Below are positions 8,315-18,960 of a stretch of DNA of 61,858 nt, piece by piece (the stretch's first letter is position 1; each line of letters opens with the position of its first letter). Below the pieces are notes generated by a model, which searched no databases, was not told the DNA's origin, and saw only the letters and a program-made list of their open reading frames with translations. Made by a program: the position numbers and the translations under genes. The DNA is taken from the NCBI GenBank assembly GCA_020850535.1, contig JADZEM010000058.1, positions 1-61,858 of the forward strand, read 5' to 3'. This stretch comes from Chloroflexota bacterium (GTDB lineage Bacteria; Chloroflexota; UBA6077; JACCZL01).

Positions 8315-9388
8315 GTGTCCGCTGGCGATGCTGCCGCGCCTTCCTCTCGCCGCACCATCTACGATGTTGCTCAGCATGCGCGCGTCTCGCTGGCCACCGT
8401 TTCGCGCTTCATCAACGAGAGCGGCTACGTTGGCGCGGATGCGCGCGCGCGCATCGAGATGGCCATTCGCGAGCTGGACTACGTGCCCAGCCAGCCCGCT
8501 CGGGCGCTCGGGGGGCGCGGCACCGGCCTCGTCGTGCTGGGCGTGCGCCACCTTGCCAACCCGCGCTGGACCGAACTCGCCCTGGCCATGGAGACGTACC
8601 TCCGCGACCGCGGCTTGAGCCTTGTGCTGATGAGCATCGGCACCGAGCGCGAGCGCGAGCTGGCGGCGCTGGAGCAGATGCGTCGGCTGCGAGCGGAGGG
8701 CGTGGCCATCGCGATGGCCCATGCCGCCCCCGGCGATTTTGACAAGCTGCGGCGGGCCGGCATCAAGGTGCTGACGCTGGCTGGCTTCGTGGCCGATCCG
8801 AACGTGGACGCCGTCTTCCCTGACCGGCCCCTCGGCGTCGAGATCGCGATGGAGCACCTGATTCGACTGGGGCATCGGCGCATCGCCATCTTCGACAGTA
8901 CAGCCAACCTGAGCGCGATGGAGACCCGTGTCGAGGCCCACCTCCACGTCCTGCGCCAGTTCGAGCTGGAAGTGGACCCCTGTCTGATCCTGGGCGTCGA
9001 ACAGGCGACGATGGCGGCGGCTGACGCGATGGCCGAGCGCGTGCGTGACTCCGGCGCGACGGCCGTCGTAGCCATCGGCGACGTGTTGGCGATCGGCCTC
9101 TGGCTGGGGCTGGAGCGCCTCGGCGTCCGGGTGCCCGAAGAGATCTCCCTGGTCGGCATGGACGATATCGAGCTATCCGGCGCGGTTCGCAGCGGCCTGA
9201 CGACCGTTGGCTTCGACCGCCACGAGCAGGCTCGGCAGGTGGTAGACCTGCTCATGGCACGGATGCAAGGCGGCGGGCCGGAAGGCCCCGTTCACTGGCG
9301 GCTGGCGCCGCGCCTCCTGGTGCGAGGCTCGACGGCCCAGGTGACGCCCGAGTACAGAGGAGGGATCGTCCGCGCGAGCTTCGTCTGA
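8315..9388 (+). CDS. LacI/GalR family transcriptional regulator
   Basis: A 357-aa DNA-binding repressor. The N-terminal helix-turn-helix begins at TIYDVAQHARVSLATVSRF, the classical LacI recognition region, followed by the hinge-helix sequence PSQPARALGG. A periplasmic-binding-protein-like sensor domain follows (FDSTANL, VAIGDVLAIGLW, ISLVGMDDIELS). The start is GTG 8315, with GGGAG eight bases upstream; the in-frame GTG at 8267 precedes the operator. It lies 106 bp ahead of the transporter operon in the same direction, so it probably controls uptake of the transported solute and represses itself. The ligand is likely a sugar or sugar acid, which is inference from family and context. Confidence 0.9.
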   Translation: MSAGDAAAPSSRRTIYDVAQHARVSLATVSRFINESGYVGADARARIEMAIRELDYVPSQPARALGGRGTGLVVLGVRHLANPRWTELALAMETYLRDRGLSLVLMSIGTERERELAALEQMRRLRAEGVAIAMAHAAPGDFDKLRRAGIKVLTLAGFVADPNVDAVFPDRPLGVEIAMEHLIRLGHRRIAIFDSTANLSAMETRVEAHLHVLRQFELEVDPCLILGVEQATMAAADAMAERVRDSGATAVVAIGDVLAIGLWLGLERLGVRVPEEISLVGMDDIELSGAVRSGLTTVGFDRHEQARQVVDLLMARMQGGGPEGPVHWRLAPRLLVRGSTAQVTPEYRGGIVRASFV

Positions 9389-9494
9389 CCGTCGCACCCC
9401 CGTGTCGGCCTGCCTGACCGTCACCCGCCGTAGACCTTTGATGCCGCATACTCACCGTTCGTAACTCCAACCTCGGAGTGGAGGTCCTCACAGG

Positions 9495-11609
9495 ATGGAC
9501 AGCCTCAACTCAGCATCGTCCGCGACGACGACGCGTGTGCTTCGCCTGAGCCGGCGGCGCCTGTTGCGTATCGGCATGTTCTCGCTGGCTGCCGTGCCGC
9601 TGGCCGTCGCCTGCAGCCCGAGCCCGCCAGCCACCAAGCCGGCCGAGACCAAGCCGGCGGACGCCAAGCCGGCCGAGAGCAAGCCGGCCGCTGCCGCGCC
9701 GACAACCGCCGCTGCCCCGGCCAAGCCGGCCGAGGCTGCGAAGCCCGCCGAAGCCGCCAAGCCGGCCGAGTCGAAGCCGGCGGCCGCTGCCCCGGCCCCG
9801 GCCAAGCCGACCTCGTTCAAGCAGGCACCGGCGCTCGAGGAGCAGGTCAAGGCCGGCAAGCTGCCGCCCGTCGAGCAGCGCATGCCCGAGAATCCGCTGG
9901 TCGTGACCCCGGTCGAAGAGGTGGGCGCGTACGGCGGCACCTGGCGGCTGGCGTTCAAGGGTGTGGCAGACTTCCACGCCTACCAGCGGAACGTCTACGA
10001 GTCGATGCTGCGCTGGCCGCGCAACCCGAAGGATCCGATCGGCCCCGGCCTCGCCGAGAAGTGGGAGTTCTCCCCGGACGGCAAGCAGCTGACCCTGACG
10101 CTGCGTAAGGGCCTGAAATGGTCGGACGGCCAGCCGTTCACCACCGACGACATCATCTTCTGGTGGGAAGACATCGCGCTGGACGCCAACCTCAGCCCGT
10201 CGCCGCCGCCCGAGTGGGTGGTCAACGGCAAGCCGATGCAGCTGGAGAAGGTCTCCGCTGAGGTGATCCGGCTCAAGTTCGACGGTCCGAACGGCCTGGC
10301 CCTGCGGATGCTGGCGTTCCACGGCAACCAGTGGCCGCTCAACTTCGAGCGGTTCGGGTTCTACGCGCCGAAGCACTACCTGACCCAGTTCCACCCCAAG
10401 CACAACAAGGCGGTGACGGACTACAAGGCGTTCAACGAGAAGGCCGACGACTACAACACCGAGCGCCCTGGGATGACGTCCTGGCGGGTCACGTCCTGGA
10501 AGGCGGGTGACCGCTTCCTGCTGGCGACCCGCAACCCGTACTACTGGAAGGTGGACACCCAGGGCAACCAGCTGCCGTACATCGACGAGCTGCGCGTCGA
10601 CCTCGTGGAGAACGACGAGGCGATCAACCTCAAGGCGATCAACGGCGAGATCGACATGCAGTTCCGGGGCATTCAGATCTCCAAGTTCTCGCTGCTCCAG
10701 GAGAACAAGCAGAAGAACGGCTACCGGGTGTTCCAGTGGCCGGATGCCAGCGGCTCCAAGATCGCGTTCTTCGTCAACCAGACGATTGCCGACGCCGACC
10801 TGAAGCCGCTCTTCCAGAACGCGAAGTTCCGGCAGGGCCTCTCGTACGCGGTCAACCGCAAGCGCATCAACGAGGTGGCGTACTTCGGCCTGGGCAAGGA
10901 GCGCAACGCGATCCTGATCCCGGCGTCGCCGTTCTACGACCCCGCGACCGAGACGCTGCACGCGACCTACGACAAGGACAAGTCGAACGCATTGCTGGAC
11001 GAGGTCGGCCTGAAGAAGGGCGCGGACGGCTTCCGAACCCTTCCCAGCGGCAAGCCGCTCGAGCTGACCATCGAGACGTACCAGACGAGCGGTCCCGAGT
11101 TCGACGCGATGGAGCTGGTCCGCAAGGACTGGGAAGCCGTCGGCCTCAAGATGGCGCTCAAGAGCACCCCGCGCGAGACGTTTGTGCCACGCGGCAACAA
11201 CGGCGAGCTGCAGATCGGCACCTGGGGCACCGACCGGGGCCTGGAGCCGTTCGTCGATCCGGTCTATGTCTTCCCATACGACCAGCGCTCGTGGATGGCT
11301 CCGGCCTGGGGCGTCTACTTCGCGTCGGGCGGCACGAAGGGCGAGAAGCCCGAGGGCGACGTGGCGAAGGCGCACGAGTTGTTCAACCAGTTCCGCTCGA
11401 CGGTCGATCCGGCCAAGCAGGTCGAGATCGGCAAGCAGATCGTGAAGCTGGGCGCGGACAACGTCTGGGTGATCGGGACGGTCGGCGCGGTGCCGTCCAT
11501 CGCCGTCGTCAAGAACAACTTCCGGAACGTGCCCGAGGAGGCCGTCACCGACTGGATCTTCATGAGCCCGGGCAACCTCGACCCGGCCCAGTTCTTCTTC
11601 AAGAAATAG
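9495..11609 (+). CDS. ABC transporter substrate-binding lipoprotein, family 5 (Opp/Dpp type)
   Basis: A 704-aa extracytoplasmic binding protein. The N-terminus has a twin-arginine-type stretch (SRRRLLRIG) and a lipobox ending at Cys40 (LAVAC), so it should be a membrane-anchored lipoprotein. A linker of Lys-Pro-Ala-Glu repeats runs from about residue 45 to 105. The SBP_bac_5 domain (PF00496) follows, with KWEFSPDGKQLTLTLRKGL and SDGQPFTTDDI as its N-lobe markers. Family members bind oligopeptides, but many in thermophiles and Chloroflexota bind oligosaccharides. The neighbouring LacI regulator and sugar-acid dehydratase favour a carbohydrate ligand. GGAGG precedes the ATG. The gene is separated from its permease by an inserted S23-like gene. 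Confidence 0.92.
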   Translation: MDSLNSASSATTTRVLRLSRRRLLRIGMFSLAAVPLAVACSPSPPATKPAETKPADAKPAESKPAAAAPTTAAAPAKPAEAAKPAEAAKPAESKPAAAAPAPAKPTSFKQAPALEEQVKAGKLPPVEQRMPENPLVVTPVEEVGAYGGTWRLAFKGVADFHAYQRNVYESMLRWPRNPKDPIGPGLAEKWEFSPDGKQLTLTLRKGLKWSDGQPFTTDDIIFWWEDIALDANLSPSPPPEWVVNGKPMQLEKVSAEVIRLKFDGPNGLALRMLAFHGNQWPLNFERFGFYAPKHYLTQFHPKHNKAVTDYKAFNEKADDYNTERPGMTSWRVTSWKAGDRFLLATRNPYYWKVDTQGNQLPYIDELRVDLVENDEAINLKAINGEIDMQFRGIQISKFSLLQENKQKNGYRVFQWPDASGSKIAFFVNQTIADADLKPLFQNAKFRQGLSYAVNRKRINEVAYFGLGKERNAILIPASPFYDPATETLHATYDKDKSNALLDEVGLKKGADGFRTLPSGKPLELTIETYQTSGPEFDAMELVRKDWEAVGLKMALKSTPRETFVPRGNNGELQIGTWGTDRGLEPFVDPVYVFPYDQRSWMAPAWGVYFASGGTKGEKPEGDVAKAHELFNQFRSTVDPAKQVEIGKQIVKLGADNVWVIGTVGAVPSIAVVKNNFRNVPEEAVTDWIFMSPGNLDPAQFFFKK
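9630..9812 (+). repeat. In-gene Lys-Pro-Ala-Glu coding repeat
   Basis: Repeated AAGCCGGCCGAG-type dodecamers encode the Lys-Pro-Ala-Glu/Asp/Ala linker of the binding lipoprotein. Such low-complexity spacers between lipobox and ligand domain are common in Chloroflexota binding proteins. They probably keep the domain clear of the envelope. Confidence 0.8.
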
Positions 11610-11612
11610 GCG

Positions 11613-11650
11613 GAGTCGAGGGTCGTAGGTCGAGGGTCGAAGGTCGTGGG
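11613..11650 (+). repeat. Heptamer array, left flank of S23-like cassette
   Basis: Five tandem 7-bp units of the form RGGTCGW (for example GGGTCGT, AGGTCGA) start four bases after the stop codon of the binding-protein gene and end at the S23-like gene's start region. The array is mirrored in inverse orientation at 12092-12122. Confidence 0.75.
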
Positions 11651-11656
11651 AGTGGC

Positions 11657-12112
11657 GTGACAGAGCAGCAGTGGGAGCGAGCCTCCGGTGGAGGGTTTCG
11701 TGAGCTTCGTGTCTGGCACGCCGCCATGGATCTCGCCCGGACAGTCTATCTCCTCACGCGGGCCTTCCCGCGTGAGGAGGTCTACGGGATGACGGGTCAG
11801 ATCAGACGGGCTGCGGTGTCGGTGCCGTCGAACATCGCTGAAGGTCACGCTCGGGAGCACCTCCGCGAGTACCTCCATCACCTGTCGATAGCTCAAGGCT
11901 CACTCGCCGAATTGGAGACGCAACTGGAGCTTGCGCTCGGTTTCGAGTATCTACCGCAGCGCGATGCCGTGGCGTTGTTTCAAAGCCTGCACTCGGTGGC
12001 TCGTCAACTCAAGGCACTGCGAATGGCGCTTGAGCGAAAAGACCCCGGGCATCGTCGTAACACCGCCGTCCACGAGGAATCGTCCCCGTATCCCATGACC
12101 TACGATCCATGA
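11657..12112 (+). CDS. Four-helix-bundle protein, S23 / 23S rRNA intervening-sequence family
   Basis: A 151-aa protein matching the S23-like four-helix-bundle family (TIGR02436). Typical landmarks are RELRVWHAAMDLA, the central QIRRAAVSVPSNIAEGHAR and the C-terminal helix SVARQLKALRMALE. The family was first seen in 23S rRNA insertions, is related in fold to the Avd accessory protein of diversity-generating retroelements, and is otherwise of unknown function. The start is GTG 11657. The stop codon lies inside the right-hand heptamer array, which encodes the last residues. The gene sits between the binding-protein and permease genes of one transporter operon and is flanked by inverted heptamer arrays, so it looks inserted. 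No reverse transcriptase or rRNA is near. Confidence 0.85.
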   Translation: MTEQQWERASGGGFRELRVWHAAMDLARTVYLLTRAFPREEVYGMTGQIRRAAVSVPSNIAEGHAREHLREYLHHLSIAQGSLAELETQLELALGFEYLPQRDAVALFQSLHSVARQLKALRMALERKDPGHRRNTAVHEESSPYPMTYDP

Positions 12113-12122
12113 TCCGCGACCC
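12092..12122 (-). repeat. Heptamer array, right flank of S23-like cassette
   Basis: Read on the minus strand this is four 7-bp units (GGGTCGC, GGATCAT, GGATCGT, AGGTCAT), followed by GGG. It is the same family as the left array but in the opposite direction, so the cassette is bounded by imperfect inverted repeats. The array contains the S23-like stop codon. Confidence 0.7.
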
Positions 12123-12143
12123 TTCGTTCGGGACCGATGCTTC

Positions 12144-13123
<980 letters not shown>

Positions 13124-13127
<4 letters not shown>

Positions 13128-14296
13128 GCAGCGTGATACAGCGCGGCGACTGGTCCTATCCCGAGGATTCTGCTGACCGCACCGTCGAGCAGGAGGTCGT
13201 CAGCGCCGCCGACGAGAAGCGCTACGCCCGAACGCAGCTTCAGCTGGTCTGGCTGCGCTTCCTCCGCAATCGCGCGGCGATGGTCGGCGGCGGGATCATC
13301 CTGGCGATGTACCTCATGGCGCTCTTCGCCAACTTCCTGGCCCCGTACGATGCCGATCTTCGCTTCGACGCCGGCATCTACGTGCCGCCCCAGCCGATCT
13401 ACCTCGTGGACGACGGCCGGTTCTACCCGCACGTCCTCGGCGTCACGCGGACCATCGACCGCGAGACGCTGCGGCGCACCTACGTCCCAGACCCGTACAC
13501 AAAGATTCCCATCAAGTTCTTCGTCAAGGGCACCGAGTACAACCTGTTCGGCTTGATCCCGATGGAGACTCACCTGTTCGGCATCGAGGATAAGGAGTGG
13601 GGCGTCTTCCTGCTCGGGACCGACCGGCAGGGGCGGGATCAGTTGTCGCGGCTGATCGTCGGCAGCCAGATCTCCCTGTCGATTGGCCTCGTCGGCGTGA
13701 CCCTCAGCCTCTTCATCGGGTCGGTCATGGGCGTGGCCAGCGGCTACTACGGCGGCTGGATCGACGACCTGATGCAGCGGACCATCGAGATCATCCGCTC
13801 GTTCCCGTCGATCCCCCTCTGGATGGCCCTTGCCGCCGCCTTCCCGCCGCACTGGCCACCGCTCCAGGTCTACTTCGCCATCAGCGTGGTGCTGTCGCTG
13901 ATCAGCTGGACGTGGCTTGCACGGCAGCTGCGCGGCAAGGTGCTGGCCCTGCGCGAGGAGGAGTACGTCCTCGCGGCGCAACTGGCGGGCGGCAGCGACT
14001 GGCGCATCATCTTCAAGCACCTGATCCCGTCGGCCACCAGCCACATCGTCGTGATCGCCACGCTCCAGGTGCCGAACATGATCCTGGCCGAGACGGCCCT
14101 GACGTTCCTGGGCATCGGGATTCGGCCGCCGCTGGTCAGCTGGGGCACCCTCCTGCAGGAGGCCCAGAACATCCAGACGCTCGCCCACTTCCCCTGGCTG
14201 CTGATGCCCGTCATCTTCATCGCGACGGCGGTGCTGGCGTTCAACTTCCTCGGCGACGGTCTGCGCGACGCGACCGACCCGTACACGGCGGTGTAG
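13124..14296 (+). CDS. ABC transporter permease, OppC/DppC type
   Basis: A 390-aa second pore subunit, longer than the usual 290-310 aa. The extra length lies between TM1 (MVGGGIILAMYLMALF) and the LLGTDRQGRDQLSRL block: about 90 residues predicted to be outside the membrane, rich in Tyr, Asp and Pro. Extended OppC loops of this kind occur in Chloroflexota and Thermotogae transporters. The EAA loop is recognisable at YVLAAQLAGGSDWRI. It is translationally coupled to the upstream permease (ATGA overlap) and followed after 11 bp by the first ATPase. Confidence 0.92.
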
Positions 14297-14307
14297 GTGC
14301 AGCCCTG

Positions 14308-15369
14308 ATGACGACACCACTGGCAGTTCAGGCAGCGCACCAGTCCGCGACGGGCTCGCTGCTCCAGATCGATAACCTGAAGACGCATTTCTACACTCGC
14401 GACGGCATCGTCAAAGCGGTTGACGGCGTGACCATCGACATCAAGCCCGGCGAGACGGTCGGGCTGGTGGGCGAGTCCGGCTGCGGCAAGAGCGTGACGG
14501 CGCACACCGTCCTGCGCCTGCTGCCGAAGGTCAGCCGGATCGTCGGCGGGGAGATTCGCTTTACCCGCCGTACTGGCGAGGTGGTCGATCTCACCAACAT
14601 TGATCCGCGCGGCAGCCAGATCCGCTCGATCCGTGGCAACGAGATCGCGATGATCTTTCAGGAGCCGATGACCTCGTTGTCGCCGGTCCACACGGTCGGG
14701 AGCCAGATCGCCGAAGCGATCGTGCTGCACCGTGGCGCCAACAAGCATGACGCCTACCTTCGCACCGTCGAATCGCTGAAGCAGGTCGGCATCGGCAACG
14801 CCGAGCAGCGCTTTCACGAGTTCCCGCACCAGTTGTCGGGCGGGTTGCGTCAGCGCTGCATGATCGCGATGGCGTTGTCGTGCAACCCGCGCCTCCTGAT
14901 CGCCGACGAGCCGACCACGGCGCTCGATGTCACGATCCAGGCGCAGATTCTGGAGCTGCTCAAGAAGCTGCAGGGCGACTACGGCATGGCGATCCTGATG
15001 ATCACCCACAACCTGGGGGTGATCGCCGAGATGGCCGACCGCGTGGCCGTGATGTACATGGGCAAGGTCGTGGAGATGGCGGCCTCGCGGACCATTTTCA
15101 AGGATCCGCTGCACCCCTACACCATCGGGCTGTTGCGGAGCCTGCCGAAGGTCGGCAAGGACGTCAAGGCGCGGCTGGCCTCGATCCCCGGCAGCGTCCC
15201 CGATCCGTACAACCTGCCGAGCGGGTGCAGCTTCTACCCGCGCTGCCCCGCGCCCAAGCGCGAGAGCTGCCAGGACGAGGTGCCGCTGGTGGAGATCGAG
15301 CCGGGCCACTGGGTACGCTGTACCCTGTATGAGCCGAGCACGAGCCACATCCTGGGGGTGACCGCGTGA
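14308..15369 (+). CDS. ABC transporter ATP-binding protein, OppD/DppD type
   Basis: A 353-aa ATPase that energises the importer. Walker A is GESGCGKS, the Q-loop lies in [10 protein letters not shown], the signature is LSGGLRQR and Walker B is [14 protein letters not shown]-terminal oligopeptide-transporter extension ([10 protein letters not shown]) carries the spaced cysteines typical of the OppD/F family. The start is ATG 14308; longer in-frame readings upstream are antisense to nothing and overlap the permease. The stop overlaps the next gene's GTG by four bases. Confidence 0.93.
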   Translation: MTTPLAVQAAHQSATGSLLQIDNLKTHFYTRDGIVKAVDGVTIDIKPGETVGLVGESGCGKSVTAHTVLRLLPKVSRIVGGEIRFTRRTGEVVDLTNIDPRGSQIRSIRGNEIAMIFQEPMTSLSPVHTVGSQIAEAIVLHRGANKHDAYLRTVESLKQVGIGNAEQRFHEFPHQLSGGLRQRCMIAMALSCNPRLLIADEPTTALDVTIQAQILELLKKLQGDYGMAILMITHNLGVIAEMADRVAVMYMGKVVEMAASRTIFKDPLHPYTIGLLRSLPKVGKDVKARLASIPGSVPDPYNLPSGCSFYPRCPAPKRESCQDEVPLVEIEPGHWVRCTLYEPSTSHILGVTA

Positions 15370-16430
15370 CCCTGCACGAGACCGCGCCCGCCCCTCAGCC
15401 GTCGCCGGGGGCGGCGAAGACGTCCGGCGAACTGCTGCTGGATGTCCGCGATATCAAGAAGTACTTCCCGATCCAGCGCGGCTTGCTGCGGCGGACGGTT
15501 GGCTACGTCAAGGCCGTGGATGGCGTCAGCTTCCAGATCGACGAGGGCGAGACGCTCGGGCTGGTCGGCGAGTCCGGCTGCGGCAAGACGACCACCGGCC
15601 GGATGATCCTGCGCGCCTCGAAGCCGACGGCCGGCGAGATCTGGTTCCGTCACGAAGGGCGGATGCAGGATCTGACGCCGATGTCGCGCAAGGAGCTGAA
15701 GCCGATCCGCCGTGACATGCAGGTGATTTTTCAGGATCCGTTCTCCTCATTGAACCCGAGAATGACGGTGCTGGAGATCATCGCCGAGCCGCTGGTCATC
15801 CACGGCATGCGCGACGGCGACCAGATCAAGACCCGAGTGCGCGAGCTGCTGGAGATGGTCGGCCTGCGGGTCCAGCACATGAACCGCTTCCCGCACGCCT
15901 TCAGCGGCGGCCAGCGGCAGCGGATCGGCGTGGCCCGGGCGCTGGCGCTCCAGCCCAAGCTGATCGTGGCGGACGAGCCGGTCTCGGCCCTGGATGTGTC
16001 GATTCAGGCCCAGGTGCTGAACCTGCTCAAGGATCTCCAGACCGAGCTGGGGTTGGCGTACCTGTTCGTCTCGCACGATCTCTCAGTGGTGGAGCACATC
16101 TCCGACCGAGTGGCGGTGATGTACCTCGGCGGCATCGTCGAGATGGCGCCGGCCCAGCAGCTGTACGCCGCGCCGAAGCACCCATACACGGAGGCGCTGC
16201 TCTCGGCCATCCCGAAGACGGACCCCGAGAAGCAGAGCAAGCGGATCATCCTCCAGGGCGACGTGCCGAACCCCGCCAACCCGCCGGCCGGCTGCACGTT
16301 CAACCCGCGCTGCCGCTTCGCGCAGGAGATCTGCCGCGCCGAGAAGCCGCCGCTGGTCGAGGTCGAGCCTGGACACCAGGCGGCCTGCCACTTCGCGAAG
16401 GAGCTGCAGCTCATCGGCATCGAGCACTGA
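15366..16430 (+). CDS. ABC transporter ATP-binding protein, OppF/DppF type
   Basis: A 354-aa second ATPase of the same importer. Walker A is GESGCGKTT, the Q-loop [12 protein letters not shown], the signature FSGGQRQR and Walker [12 protein letters not shown]. The C-terminal [10 protein letters not shown] extension matches the family. It starts at GTG 15366, inside the upstream stop (GTGA), so the two ATPases are translationally coupled and should form a heterodimer. It is the last gene of the transporter operon. Confidence 0.93.
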   Translation: MTLHETAPAPQPSPGAAKTSGELLLDVRDIKKYFPIQRGLLRRTVGYVKAVDGVSFQIDEGETLGLVGESGCGKTTTGRMILRASKPTAGEIWFRHEGRMQDLTPMSRKELKPIRRDMQVIFQDPFSSLNPRMTVLEIIAEPLVIHGMRDGDQIKTRVRELLEMVGLRVQHMNRFPHAFSGGQRQRIGVARALALQPKLIVADEPVSALDVSIQAQVLNLLKDLQTELGLAYLFVSHDLSVVEHISDRVAVMYLGGIVEMAPAQQLYAAPKHPYTEALLSAIPKTDPEKQSKRIILQGDVPNPANPPAGCTFNPRCRFAQEICRAEKPPLVEVEPGHQAACHFAKELQLIGIEH

Positions 16431-16586
16431 GCGAGAGGTGCCGGGTGTTCGGTTTCGGGTTCTGGGGGACCGTTCCCAGAGACGGTGGATCGGTGCTGTC
16501 GCTGACCATCGTCGCCGTACACTCAACGCGTGGAGCATGCCGATCGGGGAGTGCTGATGAGCGGGACGGTCGAAGGCATCTTTGCC

Positions 16587-16717
16587 TGTCATTCTGAGCG
16601 GCAGCGAGCTTGCGAGCGAAGCGAAGAACCTCACCCGCTGGGGCCGCCGTTGACGGTCCGCGGGTGAGGTTCTTCGCTTCGCTCAGAATGACATGGTTCT
16701 CAGAATGACATGGTTCT
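16587..16717. repeat. REP-like long inverted repeat, copy 1
   Basis: The outer arms TGTCATTCTGAGCG (16587) and CGCTCAGAATGACA (ends 16693) enclose inner arms GCGAAGAACCTCACCCGC and GCGGGTGAGGTTCTTCGC, giving a hairpin of over 100 bp. The right end carries an exact 17-bp tandem duplication (16684-16700 and 16701-16717). It lies in the 327-bp space between the convergent transporter and dehydratase genes, where it could also act as a terminator. A diverged copy is at 53017-53148. Confidence 0.8.
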
Positions 16718-16757
16718 GGGTGGTCCGGCCCTGCACGTGCGAGGTGCGGAGTTCCGG

Positions 16758-17873
16758 TCAGTACGGGATGCCCTGCTCCAGGTAGTCCGCGCGCGGCTCG
16801 TGCCCGAGGCCCGGCGCGTCCGACACGTGGAAGTAGCCGTCGTGGACGTCGAACGGCGGATCCATGATCTGCTGGTACTTCCGCAGCTCCGAGTAGGCGA
16901 TCTCCAGCCGGAAGAAGCTCGACGTGGACATCATCGTCTGGGCGCCGGCGATCAGCGTGATCGGGCCGGTCGCGTCGTGCGGGGAGATCGGCACGAAGAA
17001 GGTCTCGGCCAGCGTGGCGATCTTCTTCATCTCCGAGATGCCGCCCGTCCGGATGATGTCCGGCATGATGTAGTCCGTCAGCTTCTGCTCGAGGACTGGC
17101 CGGAACTGCCAGCGCGTGTACAGCCGCTCGCCGACGCAGATCGGCACGTCCGTCTGATCGCGGAACTGGCGCAGAGCGTCCCAGTTCTCGGGTGGGACCG
17201 GCTCCTCAAACCAGCCGATGCGGTAGGGCCGCAGGTGGTTGGCGAGGCGGACGGCCGTTGGCATGTTGAACCGACCGTGTGCGTCGATGAAGATCTCGAC
17301 GTTGTTGCCGATCTCGGTGCGGATCGCATCGATGATCTCGACGGCCGCGTAGTCCTCGTGTGACGGGTAGTTCGCGGCGTACCCGGCGAGGTAGGCTGCG
17401 CCGCGCTTGAACGGATCGAGCTTGATGGCCGTATGGCCCTCGTCCACCGTCGCGCGGGCCGCCTTCGCGTACTGCTCGGGCGTCTCACAGCCGTCGAACC
17501 AGCCATTGCTGTACAGCACCAGCTTCTCGTGGAACTTGCCGCCCAGCAATTCGTAGATCGGCTGTCCAAGCTGCTTGCCCCGGATGTCCCACAGTGCGAT
17601 GTCGATGCCGGAGATCAACGCTGAGACGAACCCGAGCGAGCCGAGCGAGTTGAAGCTGGCGTACAGCTTGTGCCAGATGAACTCGATGCGGGTCGGGTCT
17701 TCGCCGATCAGGATCGGGGCCAGCCGGCTGGCCGCCGCCGCGACGACGGCGCTGTGCGGACCGCTGGAGGCCTGCCCCCAGCCGTACAGCCCCTCGTCGG
17801 TGTCCACGCGGAGGAAAACCCACGGGTAGCGGGTACCCGGCAGGTGATAGGCGGTGACGTTCGTGATCTTCAC
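16758..17873 (-). CDS. Mandelate racemase / muconate lactonizing-type dehydratase (enolase superfamily)
   Basis: A 371-aa member of the enolase superfamily. The capping domain (SGPHSAVV) is followed by the barrel with the catalytic Lys in IKLDPF and metal ligands in IDAHGRFN, FEEPVP and GERLYT. The late His lies in ISPHDATGP. The pattern resembles D-galactonate and related sugar-acid dehydratases, which abstract a proton next to the carboxylate and eliminate water to give a 2-keto-3-deoxy acid. Its position beside a LacI-controlled importer suggests it degrades the imported sugar acid. The exact substrate cannot be assigned. Confidence 0.85.
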   Translation of the reverse strand: MKITNVTAYHLPGTRYPWVFLRVDTDEGLYGWGQASSGPHSAVVAAAASRLAPILIGEDPTRIEFIWHKLYASFNSLGSLGFVSALISGIDIALWDIRGKQLGQPIYELLGGKFHEKLVLYSNGWFDGCETPEQYAKAARATVDEGHTAIKLDPFKRGAAYLAGYAANYPSHEDYAAVEIIDAIRTEIGNNVEIFIDAHGRFNMPTAVRLANHLRPYRIGWFEEPVPPENWDALRQFRDQTDVPICVGERLYTRWQFRPVLEQKLTDYIMPDIIRTGGISEMKKIATLAETFFVPISPHDATGPITLIAGAQTMMSTSSFFRLEIAYSELRKYQQIMDPPFDVHDGYFHVSDAPGLGHEPRADYLEQGIPY

Positions 17874-17973
17874 CGAGCAGCTCCTGTGCGTGCAGTCTGG
17901 CCGGTCCGTGGCCAGCAGGTAGATCGATTTTGCACCGGCCGGGTTTATCGCACATCCGGCTGGCAGCGGTTGC

Positions 17974-18912
17974 CTACTGCCGAGCTAACTCTGCCTGCTG
18001 CCAGCGGATCTGCGCCAGCAGCCCGTCCTCCAGCGGGGTCTTCGGCGACCATCCAAGCTCGGATCGGGCCTTGTCGGTCACCGCCAGGGCATCTCGCTGT
18101 TCGCCGGGGCGGGCTGGCCCGTGGACAACCTCGACGCGCTTCTCGGCCAGCCGCTGGATGGTCTCGACGATCCAGTTGGCCGAGCGCGCCTCGCCGCCCC
18201 CGACGTTGTACGCCTCGCCGGGGCGGCCTTCCAGCCCGGCCCGGATGGTGGCGTCCACAGCATCCTCGACGTAGGTGTTGCCGCGCGTCTGCTCGCCGTC
18301 GCCGAAGATGGTGATCTTCTCGCCGCGCAGCACCTTCTCGACAAAGATCGTATAGCCCATGTCCGGGCGCTGGCGCGGCCCGTAGACCGAGAAGTAGCGC
18401 ACCGCCACCACCGGCAGGCCCATCTCGGTGTGGTAGGCGAAGGCGAGGTTCTCGGCGCACAGCTTGGTGGCGCCGTACGGAGAGATCGGCCGCGGGGGGG
18501 CGTCCTCGGCGCAGCTCGAGCTGCGGCCGTACACCGACGACGTGGAGACCTGGACGAACGAGCGCGGACCCGCCTTGCGCGCGGCCTCCAACAGCCGCTG
18601 CGTGGCCAGCACGTTGCAGGACACATACTCCTCGAACCAGTCCCAGCTACGGACCAGGCCCGGCATCGCCGCCTCGTGGTACACCACCTCGCAGCCCGCC
18701 ACCACCGGGTCCAGGTCAGCCGTGCGAAGGTCGATCTCGTGCAGGGTGAACTGTGGATGTTCGAGCAGGGCGGCCAGGTGCCGCTCCTTCCGGGCGCGCG
18801 GGTAGTAGGCGTGGAACATGTCCACCCCGACAACCTCGTGGCCCTCGCGCAGCAGCCGCTCCGCGAGATGTGAGCCGACGAACCCGGCGGCCCCGGTGAC
18901 GAGACAGCGCAT
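17974..18912 (-). CDS. NAD-dependent sugar-nucleotide epimerase/dehydratase
   Basis: A 312-aa extended short-chain dehydrogenase. GAAGFVGSHL near the N-terminus binds NAD, STSSVYG carries the catalytic Ser, and YGATK has the Tyr and Lys of the active site. The C-terminal half has the sugar-nucleotide elements VRYFSVYGPRQRPDM and FGDGEQTRGNTYVEDA, as in UDP-glucose 4-epimerases and GalE-like enzymes. It probably interconverts an NDP-sugar for surface glycans. It diverges from the membrane-glycosyltransferase cluster that begins at 19109, with which it may work. Confidence 0.88.
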   Translation of the reverse strand: MRCLVTGAAGFVGSHLAERLLREGHEVVGVDMFHAYYPRARKERHLAALLEHPQFTLHEIDLRTADLDPVVAGCEVVYHEAAMPGLVRSWDWFEEYVSCNVLATQRLLEAARKAGPRSFVQVSTSSVYGRSSSCAEDAPPRPISPYGATKLCAENLAFAYHTEMGLPVVAVRYFSVYGPRQRPDMGYTIFVEKVLRGEKITIFGDGEQTRGNTYVEDAVDATIRAGLEGRPGEAYNVGGGEARSANWIVETIQRLAEKRVEVVHGPARPGEQRDALAVTDKARSELGWSPKTPLEDGLLAQIRWQQAELARQ

Positions 18913-18960
18913 AACATCCTCCGCGTGGAATTACAGCAGAGAAGCATCAGGAGTGGCCAC

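Noticed and set aside
11657-12112. Diversity-generating retroelement accessory gene (Avd)
   Set aside because: The fold family is shared, but no reverse transcriptase, template repeat or variable repeat is present nearby.
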